From positions 8,797,001 through 8,861,000 of the forward strand of contig NC_062983.1 in the NCBI RefSeq assembly GCF_023078275.1: a stretch of DNA of 64,000 bases, written 5' to 3'. The DNA is from Leguminivora glycinivorella. Lineage: Eukaryota > Arthropoda > Insecta > Lepidoptera > Tortricidae. A program made the translations under genes and the position numbers. Shown here one piece after another: positions 23,801-35,800 of the stretch. The notes below the pieces were generated by a model, which was not told the origin of the DNA, did no database searches, and saw nothing but the letters and a program-made list of their open reading frames with translations. Each line of letters begins with the position of its first letter. Within the stretch, counting starts at the first letter, position 1.

Positions 23801-26800
23801 GTTACCCAGCGCTCGGCCGCGCTGGTGCTTAGTTACAACTGCCAATTGCTGGCGGATAGAGGCGACTGCAGCCATCTTAGTGTAACTATGCGAGAGCAGG
23901 GAGCAATTTTAAATTACACCTTTCAATGAAGCAAAGAGTATATACAGAGTGGGGCCTATAACAAAGGCGAAAAATTGAACTCTAGGCTATTCTCCTTATA
24001 CTGATCAAAATTTGTTCGGCGACTTTTAAAAATAACTTGTATTTTGATTTTTATCACCCTTGAAAGTTTTTTCTAAGAGGTAATGTATTGCGAATTCTGT
24101 TAAGTCTGAGGTGTGACAGACAACGTCAATGACAACAATAATGGCGTACATTGAAGCTAATATTTATTTTGTATGAAAAATAAAAAATTTAAAGACTTCA
24201 TAATTTTTAAAAGTCACTGAACAAATGTTGATCAGTATAAGGAGAATAGCCTACATTTCAATTCTTCGCCTTTGTTACAGGCCCCACTCTGTATAACTAA
24301 GAGCGCGGTGTGTTGTTGATATATTTGTGTCAATGTTAATAACTGTGTAACAATTTCATTAGTCGTTAACTCGTTCGGTATACAGCAAACGGGGAGTCGC
24401 CGCAGGCGAGATATATACTCTCCCGGCCGATTTCGATCACGGCGACTGTTTCAATCTCCATTTCGTTGGTGCGCTCGCATGTGACTCGCAAGTTATTATT
24501 ACTAATTTCCCGAATGCGGTCCCTGTGGCATGCGTTCTAGAAATCTCTTGCACCCCGAATGCGAACCCTATCGACTAATGAAAACGTTTCCCGAATGCGA
24601 GCCCTGTGGCACGCGTTCCAGAAATCTCTCGTAGGTGGTTCTCCTTGTTTTGGCATAATCTTAATATCAATAATTCTTTTTGGCATAATCTATATTGGCA
24701 TAATTCACCTTTCGCATAATCTGTTATGGCATAGTATAAGTTATGCATAATTTGTCTAAGGTAACGGACCCAATCATGGACAGTTTAAGAAAAATTTTCG
24801 CCTGTTTTTGATATTTCACTCATAAATGTAAAAATTCTACCGCTAAGCGTGTTAAATCTTGAATGTCCTATAGTTCTTTTACATTTCAAGCGTATTGCAG
24901 AATGGATACTCCTATTGGTTTCTTCATAGTTAACAAATTAAAACATAGGTGTTTTTGTCTCCAATTATGGACGGTGTTCTCCAGTAATGGATCCCCCATT
25001 ATGGACAGTGAAATTAAGTTTAAAATTTTACTTTTTAAAGCCAAATGATACTCAATGAGTCAATATTATATACCATAAATACAATTATTTGAGTTATTTT
25101 AACATAGGATTGTTTCATGTAAATTTTGGTTTTGTAAATTGTTCCTTGTCCATCATAGGTTTAGGTTTAGGCAGTTTTTAACATAGGTTCCAGTAATGTT
25201 GACACTCGCAAAATAACGCCATTTCTTTATATCTTTGGACAAAAACTAGTATTTTTTGTTGATACCTTATCTCATGCCTAATGCAGTAAGTAAAACGCAT
25301 TCAACCAACGCATTATTCTGATTTTAAGAAATATGCCAAATACAATTATGCGATATAATTTTATTCATAAAAACAATCGGCTTAAACAGAATTATGCGAA
25401 CTTATTTTCGGACAAAGTAATATTCGTATTATTTTAGATTATGACAAATAAGTTTTCTGCCAAATTAACATTCGGCGAAAATCGATTATGCGAAGTCTGT
25501 TATGCGAAAATCGTTTCGGACGATTAAAGTTATGCCAAATAGAGGGAACCCTCGTAGGTACCCCGCATGCGGGCCCTATCGACTAATGAAAATGCGCCAT
25601 AATGGCGTTAAGAGCGCGTTGATATCTTAACTCTTGTCTGTGTCATTCTAAGAGCATTTAGAGATCGAGCGGTATCGTCATTCTATTAGGGAATATGTGA
25701 AACAAAGAGCTGGCAAAGGACTCCCGATCGGGCACTAGTCTACCCGCGCAGTAGTTACCTGGAGTCGGGCGTGAGGCCAGTGAGCGTGATGGCGGGCGCC
25801 TGGTCACGCACGGCCAGCCGGAAGGCGTCGTGCTCGCGCCGGCCGCCGCCGCACGCGTGCGCCGCGCGGTACACGCGCACCCAGCGCTCGGCCGGGGCGG
25901 GGATGCCGCGCCAGGTCAGCTCGGCTGCCTCGGAGCCGATGGAACGCGCTTCGAGTTGCACGGTCCAGTCGTACGGGTCTGAAATAGTGAAAAGTTTTAG
26001 ATGAATTATTAGGCTAATGGTGGTGAGTTGTCGTTCGACACCCCTGCTGGGGTGTGAGTGGCCCCTTCTGCGCTGGGCGCTGTGGGGGCTGTGTCGGGGC
26101 GCGCCCCATCCATGTGGGGCGGTCGGACGCCGTCTGTTTGGGGACGAATGGGCGATCCGGCGATCGCTAACCCTGTATTAGGCTAACCGAAATGACAATC
26201 GTAGACGCTAGACGCCCTCGAAACGCAATCTGGCTTTGTCGCGTCAATACGGAAGAGCGATAGAGATAGTTGCTATCGCGATATTATCGTAAGCGTTTGT
26301 ACATTTGGCAACTGAGCTTTAAAAGTTTTAAATTAATTAGTTTTGATACCGAAACGCTTAGTATTGTATCGCTTATAGTCACGTTACTTCCAACAAACAA
26401 CTGATATTGATCAAGATAATTAATAATAATAAACCTAAACAAAGTTGTGTTGATTTCTCATCGACGTAAGGTGATGTGGAGAACTCAAGCACAGCAGGGT
26501 CGTGCAATTCGGTAATGGCACCAGGAGGCGGCACCAGCACTAGACACATCTCGTATCTACTGCCAGGGCTACTATAGAAACATAGAAACACACTCACCAA
26601 CATAAGGAGCTGTGGTAAACTCGAGCACAGCAGGGTCATGCAGTTCAGTAGTAGCACCAGGGGGCGGCACCAGCACTAGAGAGGCTTCATATCTGCTTCC
26701 AGGCCGGAGTTCTTGTAGGAACACGGAGTCTCGGCTGTGGTGAAGGAGCTCAGTCATACTGTAGATCGGGTTGCCGACGGGGCGGTAGCTGGAACAAGAT

Positions 26801-29800
26801 GCGTAGAGTAGTTATTTGTTTTACAAGGGAGCAAAGTCGTTCAATCTCTCGTGCTAATAATGATAAGCTAATCATTCTAAACGCACAAATATTAAACGCA
26901 TCTGCCAACTAAACATTGTCACATGCATAGAAGTAGGATGACAAGCGATGATGATGATGATAAACGTAAGAGAAATGATAGGTCAAATGTATGATCAAAT
27001 GTCAACAAAATTTTACTTCAAAATTGTCAAAACTTTCCCGACTCATGTAAAAATTGGCTATTTTTCTATTATACATACAATTGTAAAAAATTGTGAATCC
27101 AGTAATGAAGATGATTAAACTCCTGAGGAAGCCAAAAACTTGTTTTTGCGTTGTACTTTCCTTATTGTAGTGAGGTGAAAAGTTTTGTGTTACACATGGG
27201 TGCAAATGTATTTTATTTCTTGTGTGTTGAAATACTTGCTATCTAGAGCATTTAGGGGCGATCCGGCATATACTAAGTAAGGAGGGGGTCACGTGGTCAA
27301 TGTCATGACCCCCACATTTCACAACCTTCAACCTGAATCCTCGCATGATAGCGTTTGAAGCATATAGACCCTTCTAAATAATAGAACGATCCTTACCGAA
27401 CTTGTATGGCGTCAATAAACTGTAGATCAGCTTCTGTAACCGCTTCCAGGTGACGTGAGCCACGGAGTCGTTGAGTTCTTGGACCGCCAGTCTGCTGTCG
27501 ATCACTCTTCGCTTCACTTCTACCGGTGCCACCTGCCCAGAAAAAAAATGGCAATTTAAAGGTTGTACTAGTTATAGATCATGATTAATCCGGTGCTTTT
27601 TTCATGCTACCGGATCCGGTAATGTAATTTAATATGTTAGAATAGTGCAAAAAATTACATTTACGCTAACATTTGAACGTAGCTCAACAGGGGATTGCAA
27701 TCCGGTCTGATTTCCAATCAAGAAATAATTTAATACGTACGTTTTTTGCATTACTAGACCGTTTGGAAGTAAAATAATGTGCTCAAGTGACGCGTCAAAC
27801 TTTCCGTCTTTGAATCTGTAGTGAAATCTGTGCAATTGTTTGCTTGGATGCAAAATGTGGAATAGTGGACAGTGACAAAGGGCCATACGACAAAACTTTT
27901 CGTTAACATTATTGTCACTGAGGTCGATCCTTCGCGTTTTCTGGCCAAACACTATCCGAAATCAAGACCTATTGAGTATATGCCAGCAAACACCCATTAG
28001 TGAGGAAACCGCGACACAAAAAGTACATTGGTAGCACACAATTCCAAGAGTTCCCTCTAACGAAATAACGCAACCATTTCTTTCGGCTGGAAATCGCCTG
28101 CCGCTGGAAGGAGCCTTGGCTCCGGGCGCCCTGTAAACTCATGGAAGCGGTCTGTTGAGGATGAACTACGAGCGACCGGGTCGAGCTGGAGCGAGGCCAC
28201 GAGGGTAGCTGAAGATAGGAAGGCATGGCGCGAGCTTGAGAAGGCCCTTTGCATCTCTGTGGTGACGTAGGGACTACAAGAACAACAACGTTTTCAGCAT
28301 GATCTAATAAGTATGAAGGCACATTGCTACAAGAATCATAAAAAAAAATTCTAAGCTTAAATATGAACATTTTTAAAAGGTATCCAGTAAGATTGTGGTT
28401 TCAGCAATAGCAAATAATACTAAGGTCAATTACTCTTGATGATTTTAATTTAGCTACTGTAGTTTTTTTAGTTCTTGTTTGCGTGTGAGAAAAGTTAACT
28501 GTAAAATAACACAAAACATAATTATCTTTTTTTAAATAGTTATCTCATAATGCATGTAGGTAATGTTATAATGTCCGTTCTTAATTGTATCTTAAAAGCT
28601 CTATAGGTATTACTGTAAAACAATACAGTTAAAATAATTTTGTTATCCTATGAAAGTTTAAAAAGAACGAAAGAATTTTATTTGCGACTGATTATTTTAG
28701 TAAAATTTACTTCTTACCTGGTGAAAATGTTGATTTCTAAGCATTCAACTTTTGGTTTATTAATCGTGAAGCAAAATACCATCATATTTCTTATATTACG
28801 CTGAAAACATACAAAAAAAGTTACTATTTGGGTACTTTTAATCCTCAAGGCTAATCCGGCCGGATCCGGCCGGATCCGCCGGATTGCGACCAAAATCCGG
28901 CCGGATCCGGCCGGATTGGATATGAGACCGAATTGCAATCCCTAATCATGATTAATAATTAATTCTACATAATTCATAAGCCGCCGCTAACATATCGCTC
29001 GCTTAGATATAAACGGAGTTAACGCAGCCCTATTGACAGGACTACCTTCTTTCTTAAACTGGCCCAAGCCATAGGTCGTCATAGCTATAGTGGTAGGTGG
29101 TAGTAGACGGTAAGAAGCCGGTGGACGTCTTCTGTCTGGTTAGAACGGCTTTAGGCCAATACTATGCCACTATTTTGGTTAACACGGTTACAGGCCCCGT
29201 AATCGCCGAATAGCATTTCTGCGACGCGAAACGCCACCGAAACGCCACGGAAATGTAGTCTGGCTCTGTCGCACCAATACGCAAGAGCGACAGAGATAGA
29301 TAGCTACGAAAGAAATATTATCGTGAGCGTTTGTGCATTCGGCTACGCACACAGGTCGGTACTTACCGTAGATATAGGATACACTCTCCGGTTCCACAGG
29401 CAAGTTGTGCAGATACAGTTTCTCTCTCATCTTATATACTGTGGGTGGCTTTAGACCGATGGACGGCTTTAGTTTAGATTAATAAGCGACTTTAGACCAA
29501 TGTAAGGTTTTAAGTCAGTATCTTAGTTACCGTAGGGATAGGACAAGGATCCATTGTGTGTATAATATATATCGCTCTCAGGCTCCACGGGCAAGTTGTG
29601 CCGATTCAGTTTCTCTCTCATCTTATATACTGTGGGTGGGTTTAGACCATTGGACGGCTTTAGACCAATGGACGATTATTGGCCGGTACTTACCGTAGGG
29701 ATAGGATAAGGATCCATTGTGCGTATAGTATATATCTCGCTCTCCGGTTCCACAGGCAAGTTGTGCAGATACAGTTTTCCTCTCATTTTGTACACTGTCG

Positions 29801-32800
29801 AAGGCTTTAAGCCAGTCAGGCGGAACTCCAGACGGGATGTCGTGAGGATCTCGTCGGTTGGTGCAAACACTTGGGAGTACCAGTGTGAGATGTCTTCGTC
29901 ACTGTGAACAAAAATGATATTAGGTGCGAACTTGGTATGAGCATCGTAGTATGAGCAATTGAGCATTGCATTAAAATGTCTCTAAGTTCACTTTGCATAT
30001 TTAAAATTTGACCTGTTTCCTGGTTTCCGATGAAGGGAAAAAGTTTAAATATGTTTGTAAGTTGGGTGAGAATGCAATTCCATCTTCAGTACCTACCATC
30101 GAGCTGATCTGATGATGAAACAGATAGTAGCTACAGGAACTCAATGATAAAAGAACATAACCTAATTGTTTTACGGGTTTTTAGAATTGTCTTTATGAGT
30201 ATTCTTTGGCATTGAAAAGAAAAGTGCAGTCAGCGTCAAAATCTTAAACCAAATACGATCTTTGTCAAAAATAATTATCAAGTAAAATGATCGGTGACAA
30301 TAAATAAAAGATACGTACGCTTTGTCAGTAAACCTCAGGTCAACGCTGCCTCGTAACCCTACAAGTACAGGAGGTAGGGCGAAGAGCATCTTGACGCTGG
30401 TCGGAGAATCCGATATCAGGTTGATGACAGTCAGTTTCTTGTTCTCATTGTTCGGTGGCACTGTGATTCCGGGTATTCCTGCGGGTATTAGACCTGGAAA
30501 TAACATATAAATATTTTGGGGATACCTTACACAGATAAACTTGCACCACCCGCTTAACTCAAGGTTCAAGGCTGTCAACTGTCTAATTCGACGATATAAA
30601 TACATTTTTTTCAAATTGATCCATACACACTTTTATATTTTGAAATTTTATCCTTGACTCAGAAATCTGTGCTTCATCACACAAAAAAATGGCCTTACCG
30701 GGATTCGAACCATTTTTTAATACATTTTGAATGGCGGCTTAGGAGGCAGGGTCAAAAAATTTACCGAAATCTTGAGCCAGACCGATCGTCAAATGTGTGT
30801 CGGTCGTGAATATGTTTTAGTGGTTTTTTGCCCTTAGAACTTATACCACCCGCTTAACTCAAGGTTAGTGGGCTGTCAACTCTCAAATTCGATATAAAAT
30901 GGTGGGATAACTTGGGTTAACCCTCCATTTTCGATGGTGCAAGTGACCCTTATTATTTTTACCCAATGTCATCCACTTTTCCCCGTGTGTTTAAAGTTAA
31001 ACGAATCTAAGTTCCATTAAAATTCGAAATCAACGTTTCTCAGTTTGTGGATTGTGATCTTCGCGAGTGACAAGCGTCGTCTTCGAAAGGAATGGCAATA
31101 GATTTTGAGATGTGATAGAAACTCGTAATCCAAAGCGTTTCTGGTGTGATACAAGCGATTTCCATATTACTCATATTGTTTAGGCACTCAGAAACGAAGT
31201 AATCGGTGTAGGTAAGAGGCAAAGAATTGTATACTGCTTAGAACCTGCGCGAAATGAAGACTCGTAGAAAGTATGTCTCCATAAATTTTACGATTCTTAT
31301 TTGACGTTTAAGACAATATTCATCTTTCATATTCTACCTGGTGGTAGCCCATTGACCAGTGGATTCGCAGGACGCTGTTGTATGATATGGTTCTGTCCAT
31401 CGTCCTCCTCTGGGAAATGTATGGATGCGTCCGGTGGCAGTGTTGGCAAGAACGGGGCTTTTGGTATTTGTTTCTGTGTGGAACTCGGCACTTCTGACGA
31501 CGGGGTTTGACCTGGAACATTCCATTTATTTATGGCAATTGATATTGTATTTTTCACCACACCAACTGGTAAAAGCTCTCTTGATTATTCGAAAAAAATT
31601 GAATTTTATCAACAAGAGTGTAAAGTAATTTAATACAAATATTAACTTGATTTAAGGTTGGTGAATTTTACCTATAAATGAAGATTTTGGATCATACATT
31701 TTTAATAAATTGATGGATTCGGTTTAGTTTGATGTTAAGTATTTTATTAGTGTTGGTGTGGTGAAAATATTTTGTGGTTCACTATGTCGCAAAGTTTGTT
31801 TAAACTTCGTGCCTTTAAACCCTCACAATGCTCAACATTTCGAAATATCCAATATTGAAATCTTTCGCTAGCTCGGGGTTTCTCTATTGGCATGTGCGGT
31901 TAAACAACTACTTTGCTCCCTCATAGTGACACATTGACAATACAAAACGAATAATATGGAAAATATACTCAACATAAACACTATCTACTCGGATATCTAC
32001 AAACTAATTGATTACATGAAGATGTTAGACGCTAAAAATGTAGTAGGTAAGTTATTTGACGATTGTTAGGCTTTAGCGGTAAAGGGTCGAATAGGTAATA
32101 TGGTTATTGTAAAGCGGGGCATGTTGAACGCATTTGGGTAGCTTTGTGCTTATTATCCCTCCTACGGACCTAATTATTAACCATATTGGATTTTAGGTCG
32201 CATAATCAGGTACTTTGCTTGTTCAACATACCTGTACCCTGCATAACGTATAAACCACAAACATTGTCATATAGCAAACCCACAAGCATTTAGGATTCAG
32301 TTTTTTGAGGTTTTAGTTGAATATGTTCATGAGTGTTAAAAATGAAGAATGCGTTGTTAAACAGTCTGAACAAACTACACACGCTGTAGGTACTTTATTA
32401 GTAACGTCACACAATGGGGTCAGTCGCTTCAAGTCAGTCAGTAGCCTCAATACAGATACTAGAAGAATCTAACACCTGGCGAGGTCACTGACCTGCCGCG
32501 GCATGTCGGTGTCTGTCTGCTGATCGTTCTAAATTCCGATTCGCTTCGGATTCCACTTCCATCTGGCTTAGAAGATTCTCCAGGTCTAAAGCCGAATAAG
32601 CTTTGGTCGGAGCGGCTGATGGATGGTTGAACAAGAACCACGGCTCATTACTGCTTGGAATTGCTCTCAGTAGGACATTTTCATAAGGATTGGGCGATTT
32701 CGTTAATACGTGCATCTTAGTATTTTGCTCCCAATTGTTTTTGTCAGGAGCTGGTCTTTTGGGTGCGCTCTGTAGTGCTGTCATGAATTTTGGACGTGTC

Positions 32801-35800
32801 CTGTCATATGTATTATCTGACACTTTTACAGGTATGGGAAGGGCGAAACGCTCGGGAGTGGGCATCGACATGTTGTGAATGGGGGGTTTAAAATGTGAGA
32901 CAGGGGGTGTAGGATATACTATCGGCGGCATCGGTCGATCTGTATATTTTCGTGGTAAGTCAGGACTAGTCATTTTAGCAGCTGGCGTGAAATAAACTGG
33001 TTGTTGGCCTTGTTGATATTTAGGACTACTTTGATTCCATGGAGGTTGTTTTTGGGGTGATGGGTCTTTATTGCGTATTGGGTCTTTGGATACTGTGGGC
33101 ACTGGAGGATTGACATTAGGCAGAGAATTTTGGATAGCTTTGTACATCGGTTGTTTAGTAGGGGTAGGTTTGAGAGGGAAATAAGAATAACTATCATCGG
33201 CTACTTGTGTGTCAAAATTAGAACGGTTGTTATATGCCATAGGTTCATCGCTGTCAAATGGGACATGTTCAAAGTTGAAGACGGTGAGGTTTTCATTGGA
33301 TTGACTGAAGTCGTCGGGTTCTGTCAAGTATTGTTTGAGGGTTGGGCTGTAGGGGTCGCTGTCAGTGAATTCGTTCTGTCGCGTTGGTAAAGCCACGGAG
33401 ACGGGTAACGGCGTCGATTCTGTGGGTACATCTTCCCCAGCTGTAAGTAAAATGGATTATAACAGACATCCTTTTCAACCAACATTTATTATTTATTCAC
33501 TTCTGTTCTGTTATAGCACATAACTGTTATAAGGGTTAATTTAGTGATTGGCTGTTAACAATGTCTGATACTGATGTGAATGATCATGCAAAATCAGCAT
33601 TTTGAGCATGCTTTAATACAGTTGTAATGGTGATGATTGATGATGTGACGTTCTTTCTTTAATGAAGGTATTTTTTAATGATTGTAATAAAATAGATATA
33701 TACTAAAAGAAATCTGGTTTCATTTGGAAGAATGTACCTAAAGTGTGTTTTGCCGTCAGTGATACTCCTAATCTTATACTGGGCAGTTTCAGTCACTGAC
33801 ATAGGCAAATAATATAGACATTTTTTAGATTCGATGTTGCCTAATGTAAAGAGATGACGGGCACCGGCCGGTGTCCAGGCAATTCGTCTAGCTGGGCAAG
33901 GGGAGAGCAACCATTGGAATAAGAACATTACCATGCGGCTCGCATCAACACTGCTAGCACCAGTCATCGATGGAGATATTGACGTCGGCGAAATGTTGTC
34001 CAGCGAAGAGCGAGTGTTCTGCGTGAGAGTGAATATTGGAATAATTTAAAGACATTACCATGTGCCACGTATCCTCACTGCTAGCAGCAGTCATTGAATG
34101 TTGACGAGCGTCTTGCGATCGGTATCCAACAAGGCATCCTTTATTCTGCGGGGAAAGGTGGGGGGTAGACATTGGAGTAAGATCATTACCGATCAGTACG
34201 CAGTTCAGTGTTGTATATTGACGTGCGCGGACAAGTAGCCTCTGTTTTGCGGAAGAGAATACACATTGGAATAAGACATTACCGTGCGGGACGCATCCCC
34301 ACTGTTGGCAGCAGTCGTCAATGGAAATGTTGACATGTGCGGGGTGATGTCCAGGTGGGCAGCGCATGTTCTGCGGGGGCAGCGGAGGAAGGGGGGAACA
34401 CACTTCCTGGCAGTCCAGCTCTCCATTCTCGCAGAAGCAGCGTTGCGAGCAGCCTGAGAGGCTGATGGGCACGTCAGTCCAGTTCGGAATGCTGGAAACA
34501 AGAAACGATTATTAGACAGCTGTCAATTATTTTAAGTAGGTAAAAGGCTTGTCCTCACAAAGATCTTTAATCGTCTTCATTAACAGATCTTCCTTCAACA
34601 AAGGTGCTTTGCGAGAGGAAACCTTCGATTAGATTCGACATACGCCAGTTAATTACGGTGAAGAACATTTTAGAAATAATGGTTCACCATTACGTATATA
34701 TGGCACGTGCCATTTCTGAGATAGCATGCGGCAAGAGGACGTTAGAAGGAACAGTTAGGTGAAGGAGACCCCGGATTCAGTGCATGTCGCATGAAACCCT
34801 TGGATAGTATAGTATACTCACGGTACTCCGTTGTAGTGACAGGTTCCGTCGCTGAGGCATCTCGCGGCGCGTGGACAGCAGTTAGGTGGAGACGGCGGAG
34901 GGCTGGGAGCCCATCGCACACAGCCTTTAGATATCAGCTCGAGCCCTACGTGCGAGGGGCACTCCAGGGCGGCACACTCGCGGGTCTCGTCGCCCGTGCA
35001 TTCGCAGATCTCGGAGCAGCCGATGTGGAACTCTTCGCCTGGAAGAGAGGAGTTTGTAGATTAGTCGTGAGCTTGATATAGGTCTACTAAAGTATAGAAG
35101 ATTTGAAGATCAGAAGACAATTGCTACCACAAAAGTTATGGATAATTTTACGGTTCCCGCATAAAATATGTTTTAACATTACTTCTCAATGAACAATGTC
35201 ATGTCTGTACTTCTGGAAAAGATGTATTTATGCTAAGATTTCCATCCTAAAAGACTGTTATTAGTATGACGATCTGTTTTGTCTTGCACAATATGACATA
35301 GAAATATCCTCAGTAGTTTGGTGACTTAAGTAATATAGTATCCACTTACCAACTTCATAAAACTTTCCATCCTGATGGCACCCGATCTTCTCATTAACCT
35401 CGACCAGTTCTTCAGGCGGTTCCTTCGACACCATATCCATCGATGTTATCGTGAAATTGAATTTAGTTCCCGTCTCTTTCGTCTTCAGAATGTAGTCTTT
35501 TCCACCAACAAGGTCAAGGATGAGGTTATCATATTTGAGATCTACGTCTTTGAAGGTAACTCCTCCGTCGTCGCTGAGGAGGAGATGGATGGGGTCTTCG
35601 GAACTGTTGGAGTGCATTAGGGCCACTTGGACGCTGTTGTTTTGCAGGACCTTGATGGAGCCTATAGGTTCGGTTAAGACTAGGGGACGCATAGTGCTGG
35701 TGTCAAGCACTGGTATCGGTTCAGGTGTTGAAAGTTCTTCTGTGATGTTTTGTTTCTGGAATAAAAATAACTTTTTACATAACAAATCGCTGTGAAATGA

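Noticed and set aside
28057..28370. Minus-strand open frames near 28.1 kb as a sas exon
   Set aside because: No acceptor or donor of suitable phase. The plus strand resembles a LINE C-terminus relic.
31301..31628. Plus-strand open frames opposite the proline-rich sas exons (also 32690-33390, 35375-35795 and 38505-38826)
   Set aside because: Shadows of well-supported minus-strand sas exons with matching phases.
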